Origin: CAMCXE01 sp036520615 | GTDB lineage: Bacteria > Pseudomonadota > Gammaproteobacteria > Pseudomonadales > Cellvibrionaceae | Length of the DNA stretch: 64,000 bases | Assembly: GCA_036520615.1 (NCBI GenBank) | Contig: DATDJI010000080.1 | Span: 1 to 64,000 of the forward strand | Direction of reading: 5' to 3' | In this document: in pieces, positions 1 through 9,541 of the stretch | How the letters are laid out: every line of letters starts with the position of its first letter | Position numbering within the stretch: the stretch's first letter is position 1 | Made by a program: the position numbers and the translations under genes | Notes under the pieces: model-generated | Seen by the model: the letters and a program-made list of their open reading frames with translations, nothing else | Told to the model about the DNA's origin: nothing | Database searches by the model: none

Positions 1-644
1 AAGCAGCTAATTTAACCGACGAACAGGTATACGAGCTCATTTTCCAACCTGGATTTTCCACCGCGCAAACTGTTAGCGATGTTTCCGGACGCGGTGTGGG
101 TATGGATGTGGTTAAACGTAATATTCAAGCACTTAACGGCATTGTAGAAATATCATCGATTGCCAATAAAGGCAGCAAAATTCGCATTCGCCTGCCATTG
201 ACACTCGCCATTCTCGACGGGCAGTTAGTACGCGTAAATGGCCATATTTATATTTTTCCGTTGGTTGCCATAGTTGAGTCTGTGCAACACCGTGTCGAGC
301 ATATGCGCAATATCGCAGGTGGTTGCAGCGTATTTAAATTGCGCGAGGACTATGTGCCGGTATTACATTTAAAAGACGTTTTTAATTTAGGCCCCGCCCC
401 GCCGCGCGATGAGCCTTCTTTAATGGTTGTGGTTGAATCAGAGGGCGAAAAAGTCGGCATAGTGGTGGATGAGTTGTTAGCACAGCAGCAGGTAGTTATA
501 AAAAGCTTGGAGCAGAATTATAAAAAAGTCGACGGTGTATCCGGTGCAACCATTTTGGGTGACGGCACAGTGGCATTAATTCTGGATATTCATGGCATTG
601 TACATTTAGCCGGCGTACGGCAAACGCATCAAAAAATTGCATAA
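1..644 (+). CDS. cheA: Chemotaxis histidine kinase CheA, C-terminal part (5' truncated by window)
   Basis: The gene is open from the window edge, so only about the last 213 residues are present. They begin inside the ATP-binding domain: the GRGVGMDVV segment is the G2 box of the HATPase_c fold and is followed by the usual GSKIRIRLPLTLAI strand. The rest is the CheW-like P5 regulatory domain, which binds CheW and receptor tips. CheA phosphorylates CheY and CheB in response to receptor state. The phosphotransfer (P1) and dimerisation domains must lie upstream. cheW follows after an 88-base gap, and the order cheA-cheW-mcp-cheR-cheD-cheB matches the Pseudomonas Che2-type clusters. Confidence 0.95.
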   Translation, partial: AANLTDEQVYELIFQPGFSTAQTVSDVSGRGVGMDVVKRNIQALNGIVEISSIANKGSKIRIRLPLTLAILDGQLVRVNGHIYIFPLVAIVESVQHRVEHMRNIAGGCSVFKLREDYVPVLHLKDVFNLGPAPPRDEPSLMVVVESEGEKVGIVVDELLAQQQVVIKSLEQNYKKVDGVSGATILGDGTVALILDIHGIVHLAGVRQTHQKIA

Positions 645-732
645 CGGTTGCTCTTTGATTAAAAAATGCAAAAATTTAAATTTGTAGCGATAACAGGTAA
701 AAATTTATCGCTACACGTACCGAGGAAGCAGT

Positions 733-1272
733 ATGCAAACCCACTCTTTTGATATGCGGCGCAGCCAAACGGAAATTAATTCCGCCAATGAATCGAGCCA
801 ATACCTAACATTTATTATGGCGAATGAAGAGTACGGCGTTGATATTCTCTGCGTGCAGGAAATTCGCGGCTGGGAAACGGCAACGCCGCTACCTAATGCG
901 CCAAAACATATAAAGGGCGTTATTAATTTGCGCGGCACAATCGTACCTATTGTAGATTTACGCCAATGTTTTGGATTGCCTGCGATTGATTACACGGCGG
1001 TCACGGTTGTGATTGTATTAAAAGTGCAGCATGCCGGCAGTTCGCGAATTATTGGCATTGTAGTCGATGGCGTCTCAGATGTTTATTCACTGGTTGATAA
1101 GGATTTACGGCAAGCACCGGATTTGGGCCGTGCGGTGGACATGCATTTTATTAAGGGATTGGTCAGTGTAGAAAATAAAATGGTCATACTGCTAAATATC
1201 GATCGACTGCTTAATTTAGACGATATGCCAAATTTGTCCGGCATTCACGACCAGCTAACGGGCATCTGTTAA
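733..1272 (+). CDS. cheW: Chemotaxis coupling protein CheW
   Basis: This 179-residue protein has the single SH3-like CheW fold that couples chemoreceptors to CheA. Family features seen are the YGVDILCVQEIRGW start of the domain, the NLRGTIVPIVDLR core near residues 66-78, and the IIGIVVDGVSDV strand. The N-terminal 25 residues are polar and probably disordered. The ATG is preceded by gaggaag at about 722-728, a good ribosome binding site. It lies between cheA and the receptor gene (14 bases to the next start), so it is very likely cotranscribed and dedicated to this signalling array. Confidence 0.95.
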   Translation: MQTHSFDMRRSQTEINSANESSQYLTFIMANEEYGVDILCVQEIRGWETATPLPNAPKHIKGVINLRGTIVPIVDLRQCFGLPAIDYTAVTVVIVLKVQHAGSSRIIGIVVDGVSDVYSLVDKDLRQAPDLGRAVDMHFIKGLVSVENKMVILLNIDRLLNLDDMPNLSGIHDQLTGIC

Positions 1273-1286
1273 TTCACGGGGGATTT

Positions 1287-4004
1287 ATGTTTAATTTTTT
1301 TAAAAGTAATGCAAAGGACAACGGCTGCCACGAAAAAGCCCAGATTGTATCGGCATTGTATCAGGTGCAAGCGATTATTGAGTTTGAACCTAACGGCACA
1401 ATTTTGCATGCGAATGAATTGTTTTTATCGACGGTTGGTTATTCTCTTATGGAGATACAAGGCCGTCACCACAGAATGTTTGTAGACAATGAAGAGCAAA
1501 AATCCTCCGAATACAGTCATTTTTGGGCGCGCCTAGCTGCAGGAGAAAGTCACCAAGCCGTTTTTAAACGCCTGGATAAACACGGTAAAACTGTCTGGTT
1601 GCAAGCCAGCTACAATCCGCTGCGTGACGAACAGGGGCGTGTATATAAGGTAATAAAATTCGCCCAGGATATTAGTAAGACCCGCAACCAAGCTAATTTA
1701 GCCGCGGCGTTAAAAACCTGCCAAGCGAATGTGATGATAGCGGATATGGATTTATCCATTGTCTATATGAATGACGCAGTCACGCACATGTTAAAAGCGC
1801 GTGAAACTCAACTAAAATCTGCCCTGCCTAAATTTTCAGTAGCTAACTTAATTGGCACAAATGTCGATGTGTTTCATGAAAGTCCAACACACCAACGCGC
1901 TCTTATAGGAAAAATAACTGAGCCTTACCATACACAAATTAAGGTGGCAGGCTTAACCTTTACACTTATTGCCACCCCTTGGTATGACGACGCCGGTGTG
2001 CACTTAGGTACGTTAGTGGAGTGGCAAGATAAAACTGATGAGCTTGCTAAGCAGGAAGAAGAGCAGCGCATGGCCGCTGAAAATGCGCGGATTCGCCAGG
2101 CACTTGATGTATGTGATACCTCCGTCATGCTGGCGGATAATGATTTTAATATTATCTATATGAATACATCTGTAAAGCAGATGATGGAAAAAAATGAGCG
2201 GGATATTAAAACTGCATTGCCCGGCTTTAATGCAGCGAAATTGATAGGTGGTTCCATAGATCAATTCCACAAAAATCCACACCATCAACGCAAAATGCTC
2301 GAAACCATGCAAACCGAGTTTCGCACAGATATTAAAATCTCTGGGCTGACATTCGGATTAATTGCTACCCCTATTTTTGTCGACGGCGGTAAACGCTTAG
2401 GCACTGTTGTTGAGTGGGAGGATAAAACTGAGCAATTAGCCAAACAACAGGCGGAGCAGAGCATTGCAGCTGAAAATGCACGCATTCGCCAGGCGCTTGA
2501 TAACGTCTCTGCAAATGTAATGATTGCCGATGATGACGCCAATATTATTTATTTAAATTCTGCAGTCAGCTCGATGATGAAAAATGCGGAAGCTGATCTT
2601 AGAAAAGCCTTACCGAATTTTGATGCCTCACGTTTATTAGGCGTGAACATGGATGTTTTCCATAAAAATCCATCCCATCAACGGGATGTGATGAAAAATT
2701 TGCGCTCGACTTATCATGGTAAAGCCGAGGTGGCTGGCCGTACATTTACAGTTGTCGCCAATCCGGTTATGCAGGGCGAAAAGCGCATTGGTACAGTAGT
2801 GGAATGGGCTGATCGCACGGCGGAAGTTGCCATGGAGCGGGAAATCGACACGATGATTACGGCCGCATCAGTGGGTGATTTTACTAAACAAATTTCTCTA
2901 GACGGCAAAGACGGATTTTTTGGCAATATTAGTAAAGGGCTTAATACACTGGTGAGCACGGTGGAAATTGCCCTTAACGATATGTTGCGGATGCTCGGTG
3001 CTATGGCTCGCGGCAATTTATCCGAACGTATTACGCGCGAATATAGTGGCTCCTTTGGGCAGTTGCGCACTGATGCGAATTCTACAGCGGATAAATTAAC
3101 CGAAATTATTAGCAAAATTCGCCAGTCTGCAGGTTCTATTCATTCTGCCGCCAGTGAAATTGCGCAAGGTAATGCCGATTTAAGTCAGCGCACTGAAGAG
3201 CAAGCCAGTTCGTTAGAAGAGACAGCCTCAAGCATGGAAGAAATGACCAGCACAGTGCGCCAAAGCGCGGAAAATGCACAAAAAGCTAATGAATTAGCTA
3301 TGCAGGCGCAAGGCAAAGCACAGATCGGTGGGCAAGTTGTCAGCCGAGCCGTGCAAGCGATGGAAGATATTAATGCTGCGAGTAAAAAAATCGCCGATAT
3401 TATTAGCGTTATTGATGAGATTGCTTTTCAAACTAATTTATTAGCATTAAATGCGGCAGTGGAAGCTGCCCGCGCTGGTGAGCAAGGGCGAGGGTTTGCA
3501 GTGGTGGCGGGGGAGGTGCGCAATCTTGCACAACGCTCAGCAGGCGCAGCAAAAGAAATTAAAGAATTAATTCGCGATAGCGTTATGAAGGTTCAAGACG
3601 GCCGCGAACTGGTTAATGAATCGGGTAAAACCCTCGGCGAAATTGTTTCGGCTGTAGAAGTGGTGTGTCAAATGATGCGCGATATTGCTAGCGCCGCCCG
3701 TGAGCAAACTGCAGGTATCGAGCAGGTTAATACAGCGGTTTCACAAATGGATGAAATGACGCAACAAAATGCGGCATTAGTGGAAGAGGCAACAGCGGCT
3801 AGTCAGTCGATGGTGGATCAAGCCAATGATATGGGCCAGCTGGTTAGCTTTTTTAATGTGGGGCAAACAACAAGTGCTGCCATGGGCAATTCGTACAATG
3901 CACCTCGTCACCAGGCCACTAAAACTGTGGCAAAAAAAGCCAAGCTTGCTAAGCCAATGCGCTCAGCTGCGCCGTCCTCGTCTGATGAATGGGAAGATTT
4001 TTAA
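1287..4004 (+). CDS. Soluble Aer2-like methyl-accepting chemotaxis protein with four PAS domains and a CheR-binding tail
   Basis: This 905-residue chemoreceptor has no transmembrane segment, so it is predicted to be cytoplasmic. The order is PAS1 (about 25-130), then three near-identical PAS domains (about 139-250, 270-381 and 401-511), two HAMP-like segments (about 516-612) and the MCP hairpin with its conserved tip IDEIAFQTNLLALNAA near 708-723. Each of the three repeated PAS domains has an F-H-x-x-P-x-H-Q-R motif (His197, 328, 459) and a V-E-W motif (Trp246, 377, 507). From memory, these match the heme-ligand His and O2-stabilising Trp of Pseudomonas Aer2, with 48-49 residue spacing. It ends in EWEDF, a CheR-tethering pentapeptide of the NWETF type. 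It is probably an intracellular oxygen or redox receptor. The ligand is inferred. Confidence 0.92.
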   Translation: MFNFFKSNAKDNGCHEKAQIVSALYQVQAIIEFEPNGTILHANELFLSTVGYSLMEIQGRHHRMFVDNEEQKSSEYSHFWARLAAGESHQAVFKRLDKHGKTVWLQASYNPLRDEQGRVYKVIKFAQDISKTRNQANLAAALKTCQANVMIADMDLSIVYMNDAVTHMLKARETQLKSALPKFSVANLIGTNVDVFHESPTHQRALIGKITEPYHTQIKVAGLTFTLIATPWYDDAGVHLGTLVEWQDKTDELAKQEEEQRMAAENARIRQALDVCDTSVMLADNDFNIIYMNTSVKQMMEKNERDIKTALPGFNAAKLIGGSIDQFHKNPHHQRKMLETMQTEFRTDIKISGLTFGLIATPIFVDGGKRLGTVVEWEDKTEQLAKQQAEQSIAAENARIRQALDNVSANVMIADDDANIIYLNSAVSSMMKNAEADLRKALPNFDASRLLGVNMDVFHKNPSHQRDVMKNLRSTYHGKAEVAGRTFTVVANPVMQGEKRIGTVVEWADRTAEVAMEREIDTMITAASVGDFTKQISLDGKDGFFGNISKGLNTLVSTVEIALNDMLRMLGAMARGNLSERITREYSGSFGQLRTDANSTADKLTEIISKIRQSAGSIHSAASEIAQGNADLSQRTEEQASSLEETASSMEEMTSTVRQSAENAQKANELAMQAQGKAQIGGQVVSRAVQAMEDINAASKKIADIISVIDEIAFQTNLLALNAAVEAARAGEQGRGFAVVAGEVRNLAQRSAGAAKEIKELIRDSVMKVQDGRELVNESGKTLGEIVSAVEVVCQMMRDIASAAREQTAGIEQVNTAVSQMDEMTQQNAALVEEATAASQSMVDQANDMGQLVSFFNVGQTTSAAMGNSYNAPRHQATKTVAKKAKLAKPMRSAAPSSSDEWEDF

Positions 4005-4029
4005 CAGTACTTTTTAACGCATGTGCAAG

Positions 4030-4089
4030 GCAGATTAATGATTTTATACCTTAATGGTAAATTATTAATCTGCTTTTTTGTTGATAAAA
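4030..4089 (+). terminator. Rho-independent terminator after the MCP gene
   Basis: A perfect 10-bp stem (gcagattaat at 4030-4039 and attaatctgc at 4074-4083) closes a long loop that can itself fold (tacc/ggta) and is followed by a run of six T. It lies 26 bases after the receptor stop and 137 bases before cheR. It may therefore attenuate transcription between the receptor and the cheR-cheD-cheB adaptation genes. Confidence 0.75.
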
Positions 4090-4225
4090 TGCAAAATTAT
4101 GCGCCCAGCAGAACGTTGTAAAAAATCTGCAAGAATTATTTGCGTGTTGCCAAACGCTATTGTTTTTCTATATACAAATTAATTCCGATTAAAAGCTATT
4201 TATTATATGGGACTCTAAGCGGATT

Positions 4226-5071
4226 ATGACGGACTTTATATCAGCCACTCAGCGCGACCGTGAATTCCCGATGTCGCAGGCTAATTTTTCGCAGATTAAA
4301 ACCATAGCCTACGAGTGGACCGGTATTAAGTTGTCCGACTTGAAGGAAAATATGATTTACGGCCGACTTGCGCGGCGCGTACGAGCGCTGGATTTGCACG
4401 ATTTTAATCAATACTGTGAGTTGCTCAACAGCGAGGATGCAGATGAAAAACGGGAGTTTATCAACGCCATAACTACTAATTTAACGTCGTTTTTCCGTGA
4501 GCCGCATCATTTTGATTTTATAAAAACACAATTGGTGCCGACATTATTAATGCGCAATCACACGAGTAAAAAAATCCGTATTTGGTCGGCAGGTTGCAGT
4601 ACTGGAGAGGAGCCCTATTCAATTGCCATGGTGGCCGCCTCCATAGCGGAATTGAAATATTGGGATGTGAAAATTCTTGCCACTGACCTTGATTCTAACG
4701 TATTGGAACGAGCCAGTGGTGGAGTATACAGCCAAGATCGCTTTGCATCGTTTCCCAGTGTGTATAAGCAGTATGTTAAAAAATCTGCAACGGGTGATCG
4801 AGTAAAAGTTATTGATGAAGTGCGCCAGATGATTACATTTAATCAGCTGAATTTGTTGGACTCTTGGCCGATGAAGCAGCCTTTCGATATTATTTTTTGC
4901 CGCAATGTGGTTATTTATTTTGACTTGGCTACGCAAAAGTTATTGTTCAATCGCTATGCAGATAAGCTGGCTGATAGTGGGCATTTATTTATCGGTCATT
5001 CGGAAAATTTGCATAAGATTTCAGATCGATTTTTAAGTTTGGGCCGTACAATTTACGAAAAAACAAAGTAG
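4226..5071 (+). CDS. cheR: Chemoreceptor glutamate methyltransferase CheR
   Basis: CheR methylates receptor glutamates with S-adenosylmethionine to set adaptation. The 281-residue protein has the N-terminal helical CheR domain (GRLARRVRAL near 46-55) and the SAM-binding motif IWSAGCSTGEEPYS at 119-132. Other conserved pieces are FREPHHF (90-96) and FDIIFCRNVVIYF. A second in-frame ATG at 4271 would remove 15 residues. The first is preferred, though its ribosome site is modest. The EWEDF tail of the neighbouring receptor is a plausible docking site for this enzyme. Confidence 0.95.
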   Translation: MTDFISATQRDREFPMSQANFSQIKTIAYEWTGIKLSDLKENMIYGRLARRVRALDLHDFNQYCELLNSEDADEKREFINAITTNLTSFFREPHHFDFIKTQLVPTLLMRNHTSKKIRIWSAGCSTGEEPYSIAMVAASIAELKYWDVKILATDLDSNVLERASGGVYSQDRFASFPSVYKQYVKKSATGDRVKVIDEVRQMITFNQLNLLDSWPMKQPFDIIFCRNVVIYFDLATQKLLFNRYADKLADSGHLFIGHSENLHKISDRFLSLGRTIYEKTK

Positions 5072-5096
5072 CACTATCGACTGCTGTTGAAGTTGA

Positions 5097-5756
5097 ATGG
5101 TCGCCGGAGCTATAAAGGTTATGGCAATTGAAACCTTACCTAGGCCCTTAATTGGGTTTGAACATGTTCACCGCGGTTGGGACGCTCATTGGCAGCGCCC
5201 ATCCGCAAAGATATTACCTGGTGAATGTTACGTCAGCACACAGGATGAATTAATCCAAACGGTATTGGGATCCTGTATTTCTGTGTGTATTCGCGATCGC
5301 AAATTGGGTATAGGTGGCATGAATCACTTTATGCTACCTATTCAAGAAGGTGAAAAAGGTATCTCGCGGCAAAATTCTATAAATCCGGCGCTGTGTTATG
5401 GCAATTGGGCAATGGAATTTCTTATTAATGCTATTTTGAAGCAGGGCGGGCGGCGCGAGTTTTTTGAGATCAAAATGTTTGGCGGTGGGCGGGTGTTAAC
5501 CGGCATGACTAATATCGATATAGGCGCGCGCAATATTGAATTTGCGCGCGAATATTTACAGCAGGAAAAGCTGACATTGACGGCTGAAGATGTTGGAGAT
5601 ATTTGCCCGCGCAAAATACTGTTTTTTCCCCGAACCGGAGTGGTTAAGTTGCGCCGTTTAGTGCATACAGCCAACGATAGTGTTGAACGCCGCGAGCGAG
5701 ATTATTTATTGGCGATGAGTAAAAAACCCAGCACTTCTGATGTGGAGCTATTTTGA
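5097..5756 (+). CDS. cheD: Chemoreceptor glutamine deamidase CheD
   Basis: CheD deamidates specific receptor glutamines and tunes receptor sensitivity. The family core is clear: LGSCISVCIRD contains the catalytic Cys, GGMNHFMLP the catalytic His, and KMFGGGRVLTGM follows. The protein is 219 residues from the first ATG. An alternative ATG at 5121 (MAIETLP) is preceded by aaagg and may be the true start, giving 211 residues. It lies 25 bases after cheR, and a single base separates its stop from the cheB start, so the three adaptation genes form one unit. Confidence 0.93.
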   Translation: MVAGAIKVMAIETLPRPLIGFEHVHRGWDAHWQRPSAKILPGECYVSTQDELIQTVLGSCISVCIRDRKLGIGGMNHFMLPIQEGEKGISRQNSINPALCYGNWAMEFLINAILKQGGRREFFEIKMFGGGRVLTGMTNIDIGARNIEFAREYLQQEKLTLTAEDVGDICPRKILFFPRTGVVKLRRLVHTANDSVERRERDYLLAMSKKPSTSDVELF

Positions 5757-5757
5757 T

Positions 5758-6816
5758 ATGGTACGGCCGATCAAAGTGCTAATCATTGATGACTCGGCGC
5801 TTATTCGCACTATGTTGCGCGAGATGATTAATTCAGATGCACGCTTTAGTGTCGTTGCTGAAGCTAAAGATCCGTTTGAGGCACGCGAACTCATTAAGCT
5901 GCACGATCCTGACGTACTCACGTTGGATGTTGAAATGCCGAGGATGAATGGCATTACTTTTTTGGCTAATTTAATGCGTTTAAGGCCCATGCCGGTGGTA
6001 ATGATTTCTACGCTGACACAAGAAGGTGCGCCAGCCACTTTGCAAGCATTAGAATTAGGTGCGGTGGATTTTTTACCTAAGCCTCAATCCGGTGGTGACA
6101 GTGCATTGGAGGTATATCGCGAACTGATTTTAGAGAAAATTTATTGGGCTTCAAAAGCGAATATTATCGTTGATTCACCGGTCACTGTTATAAGCGACAG
6201 CGAAAAGGAAATCCTCGCGTTAACCGGTAATCGCAATTTGAAAAGCGGTTTTATCTGTGCAATCGGTGCCTCAACCGGAGGCACTGAAGCGATAAAAAAT
6301 GTCCTTAAACTGCTGCCGGAAAATGCCCCGCCTATTGTTATTGCTCAGCATATACCGGCTGTATTTAGCGCGTCGTTTGCACGCAGGCTAGACAGCGTTT
6401 GTCGTATAAACGTTTTTGAAGCGGAGCATAACCAACCGGTTTTGCCGGGCAATGCTTATTTAGCGCCGGGGCACAGTCATTTGCGTTTATTTAAATCACC
6501 AAAAGGATATGTGTGTCGTTTGGATCAGGCGGACCCGGTAAATCGCCATCGTCCTTCGGTGCAAGTTTTATTTGATTCAATGGCTGAACAAGTCGGCGCG
6601 CATAGTTTGGGCATTATGCTGACCGGTATGGGAGCCGATGGCGCGGATGCGCTATTGCGCATGAAACAAGCCGGTGCAGCGACGGTTGCGCAGGATGAAG
6701 CAACTTCAGTGGTGTGGGGAATGCCAGGCGCAGCAGTTAAGCGCGGCGCGGTCGATAAAATATTGCCTCTGGATAAAATCGCAGGATTTATTATGCAGCA
6801 GGCCTACAATCGTTAA
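5758..6816 (+). CDS. cheB: Chemotaxis response regulator and protein-glutamate methylesterase CheB
   Basis: CheB removes receptor methyl esters (and deamidates) when phosphorylated by CheA. This 352-residue protein has a receiver domain with acidic residues D11/D12 and phosphoacceptor D57 (TLDVEMP), then a methylesterase domain with catalytic S172 (GASTGG), H198 (AQHIP) and D294 (GMGADG). The start at 5758, one base after the cheD stop, was chosen over an upstream ATG inside cheD because it gives the usual N-terminus MVRPIKVLIIDDS. It is the last gene of the operon, with convergent genes following. Confidence 0.96.
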   Translation: MVRPIKVLIIDDSALIRTMLREMINSDARFSVVAEAKDPFEARELIKLHDPDVLTLDVEMPRMNGITFLANLMRLRPMPVVMISTLTQEGAPATLQALELGAVDFLPKPQSGGDSALEVYRELILEKIYWASKANIIVDSPVTVISDSEKEILALTGNRNLKSGFICAIGASTGGTEAIKNVLKLLPENAPPIVIAQHIPAVFSASFARRLDSVCRINVFEAEHNQPVLPGNAYLAPGHSHLRLFKSPKGYVCRLDQADPVNRHRPSVQVLFDSMAEQVGAHSLGIMLTGMGADGADALLRMKQAGAATVAQDEATSVVWGMPGAAVKRGAVDKILPLDKIAGFIMQQAYNR

Positions 6817-7068
6817 TTAATACGGGTATGCGTTGGCTCAAATGTCATCTATAGGCGTAGTCCGTAGTCGCGCAAATTATAACGAGTGTGTTCGTAAATA
6901 AGTCCGAGATTTTTCCCTGGGAAATCGCGGTTTAATTGAGGCTTTTAGCCGCATACAAGTATTTTTTAGTTAAAAACGCTACCGATAGCGATTGCTGTTT
7001 TCGTGGAGCGGTTTGGCGCGTAGCGATAGTGTAATTACCGGTGTCTTTTTCTTTAAATTTCATAGTTT

Positions 7069-8166
7069 TTAAATTCGCTCTATCACCCAATAAAGCGCAA
7101 TTAATGATATTCCAGCAGAAGCGCCTTTAAGGCCGAAACGTGCATACCAAAGGCGCTTTCGAACGGAAAATAATACGGGCAATACTGCTAAGACGATGAC
7201 CAGTTGCCCCAATTCCACACCTAAATTAAATGCCAAAATTGTTAATAACCGCCTGTCTGCGGGGAGGCCTAACTCGCCGAGAACGCCAGCGAAGCCCATG
7301 CCGTGTACCAAACCAAAAACAAGTGTAAGTGCAGCTATGGGCTTTATTATGGGCACAATATTATTCATTGCGGTGAATACTACCGACAAGGCAATGGCCA
7401 CTTCTACCCAGCGGCTTGGTAATTGCAAAATTCCTAAGGCGGTAAGGCTCAGCGTAATTGAATGCGCCAGAGTGAATGCTGAAACTACCCATGCAGCTTT
7501 GCTGATAATTTGGCGAGAGTTAGTGTGGCCTTCCCAATTGCCATTGTTGCGGGTCATAACGCAGGTTAATAAAAGCGAAAATAGAAATAAAATGTGATCA
7601 AGCCCTTGCCAAATATGCACCATTCCCTGGTAAATAAACGCTATAAAAGTCGACACAACTTGGCTGTGCGCTAAATTCACTGTTTGTATGCGTTGGTTGT
7701 CACTCAAAATAAGTGTGTGATGCAAATCGTCAGTGGTTAATTCGGCAATAAGTTTATGCTCGGAATCCCGATCAAAAAATGCGTCGTAGTGAATAGCAAA
7801 TACACCTGCTAGTGCGCATTGTGCGCGCAGGGATAAGACTATATAACCTTCATTAAAATGCTCATCAATCATCGATGTTGGATCTATTGCCAATACGCAG
7901 TCCTTATCAGCGCGGGTGAAGCGCAGTTTGGAACGAATGAAATCGTCAATTACGGATTGCTGCTCTAAAACTTCACGCCACTGTAAGCGGCCATTTTGAT
8001 CTGCGTCCAAGCCCAAGCTTTGTTCAAGATCATAAAGACGCAATTGGGCTGTGCCAGTGAGCAGGCCTTGTTGGTTAATTTGCGCGTTTAAATAAGCGGT
8101 GCTTAATTGATGCGCCCAACTTTGATTGCACATAAAAAGCATAATAATCGTGATTAGATAGCGCAT
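7069..8166 (-). CDS. HupE/UreJ-like integral membrane protein
   Basis: This 365-residue protein has a signal peptide (residues 1-18, ending SWA) and an N-terminal periplasmic domain of about 160 residues. A C-terminal block of about six to seven membrane helices contains HIWQGLDHILFLFSLLL and GLVHGMGFAG, which are hallmarks of the HupE/UreJ_2 family. Some relatives transport nickel or cobalt. The long periplasmic N-terminal half is typical of a branch whose substrate is unknown. It starts 2 bases after the TPR gene stop and so is probably cotranscribed with it. Together with the DUF4331 and cadherin-like lipoprotein genes it forms one functional neighbourhood. Confidence 0.82.
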   Translation of the reverse strand: MRYLITIIMLFMCNQSWAHQLSTAYLNAQINQQGLLTGTAQLRLYDLEQSLGLDADQNGRLQWREVLEQQSVIDDFIRSKLRFTRADKDCVLAIDPTSMIDEHFNEGYIVLSLRAQCALAGVFAIHYDAFFDRDSEHKLIAELTTDDLHHTLILSDNQRIQTVNLAHSQVVSTFIAFIYQGMVHIWQGLDHILFLFSLLLTCVMTRNNGNWEGHTNSRQIISKAAWVVSAFTLAHSITLSLTALGILQLPSRWVEVAIALSVVFTAMNNIVPIIKPIAALTLVFGLVHGMGFAGVLGELGLPADRRLLTILAFNLGVELGQLVIVLAVLPVLFSVRKRLWYARFGLKGASAGISLIALYWVIERI

Positions 8167-8168
8167 AT

Positions 8169-9434
8169 TTAGTGTCCTTGGTTGAGGGCTGCCGCTTGGG
8201 CGCGGGCCAGTAAAATGCGGTCAGCAGGTTCTTGCGCTTGTTGCCAATTTTGCTTTGCCCACTGCAGCGCTTTTTGTGGATCTGGGGAGATATCTAAATA
8301 AAATAAACACATATCAGCGGCGTGTTGGGTATCGCCGCGTTGCTCACGCAGATGGATTTTTTCTGTAATTAATTGCTGCCAATTATATTCGCCAGGGCTT
8401 AGACGTTTTTCTGCGAGCGCTAGGCGCACCAGTAACGCATCGTCTTGATCACTCAGCGCACGCACGAGCGTACCGAGGGTTGAGAGTAATTCTTCATAGT
8501 TATGCAGCGCCAGTTGAACCCCCGCCCATTGACTCCACAGGGACACACTAGCTTGTGCTGGCATTGGCGTTAGATGGTTGAGAGCGGCTTGGGGCTGGTC
8601 TAAACGCAGAGCCATATCGGCGAGTATTTGTTGTAACCAAATGCCTTGTTCTGCATCGGCAAATGTACCGGTTGCCAGTTGCCGCAGTTGGGCGTAGCTC
8701 GATTGTAATGAAGCCTTGTCGCTGTAACTGGCTGCTTCTAAAGCACAGGCACTGACGGTAACGAGTTCGCTGCGGCCCAGCAGGCTTATACAGTGGCGTT
8801 TAGCCTGCGCTGCGTTGCCTTGAATAAGGGCTATACGCGCCGCAAGCAGGCTGGCGGTGACATTGTGCGGATCACGTGCAAAAACTTCATCTAACGCTTG
8901 TTTTGCCGAGGAAAATTGGTGTTGATGCTGTAGTAGTTGAGCCCAGGTTAACCAAAACTCAGCGCTTGCGGGATGTTTCGCCATTACTGGCGCGAGTACA
9001 GCTTGGGCGCGTCCATATAAATTGGATTGCCCCGGCAGCATTGCTTGTTGCATATAGGCTCGGGCAGCGGCGAGGGCTGCATTCGAATCGTCAGCAGTAT
9101 TTGATCGGTTTAATAATTCCGTTGAGTGGAGAGGCCATTGGGCGACAACAGTGTCGGCTGATTCTGGAATAAAGGGTGTGGCGAATGATTGGTTGGCCGC
9201 CCAAAGATTTAGCAGAATTATTATTAGCCGCAGGGTGAATTTTGCCTGGAGCGGAATAAAGCGGATTGAGAATCCAGATGCCGTGACAATACTTATGGCA
9301 TTTTTTGCCGTCTGCATTTTGAATCGGCGCACGGCGAATAAATTCTTTCTATTGTTTAAAAACAGCGGATACCTATCCGCGTGTGAGCGAAAATAAATCT
9401 TGTGAGCAACAATATGAAAATAATTAAGTGTCAT
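8169..9434 (-). CDS. Tetratricopeptide-repeat envelope protein
   Basis: This 421-residue protein has a helical body made of TPR-like units, for example ASAEFWLTWAQLLQHQ followed by AKQALDEVFARDP near residues 155-190. An N-terminal hydrophobic segment (FTLRLIIILLNLWAANQSFA, about residues 66-85) looks like an uncleaved anchor or a signal peptide. The ATG at 9434 has a GAGAG ribosome site but gives an unusually long hydrophilic N-terminus. ATG 9317 would give a more normal signal peptide but lacks a ribosome site. The protein probably scaffolds interactions in the periplasm. It sits immediately upstream of the HupE-like gene and downstream of the DUF4331/lipoprotein pair. No enzymatic motif is visible. 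Confidence 0.75.
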   Translation of the reverse strand: MTLNYFHIVAHKIYFRSHADRYPLFLNNRKNLFAVRRFKMQTAKNAISIVTASGFSIRFIPLQAKFTLRLIIILLNLWAANQSFATPFIPESADTVVAQWPLHSTELLNRSNTADDSNAALAAARAYMQQAMLPGQSNLYGRAQAVLAPVMAKHPASAEFWLTWAQLLQHQHQFSSAKQALDEVFARDPHNVTASLLAARIALIQGNAAQAKRHCISLLGRSELVTVSACALEAASYSDKASLQSSYAQLRQLATGTFADAEQGIWLQQILADMALRLDQPQAALNHLTPMPAQASVSLWSQWAGVQLALHNYEELLSTLGTLVRALSDQDDALLVRLALAEKRLSPGEYNWQQLITEKIHLREQRGDTQHAADMCLFYLDISPDPQKALQWAKQNWQQAQEPADRILLARAQAAALNQGH

Positions 9435-9541
9435 TATTTTTCTCTCATGAACATAGCCTACTTCCTTTTGTTGCTCGTCAATTTTATTTGCTTAAATGCA
9501 ATAAATTCAGAAGCAATAGTGCTGTAGGTAGAATTAAATAA

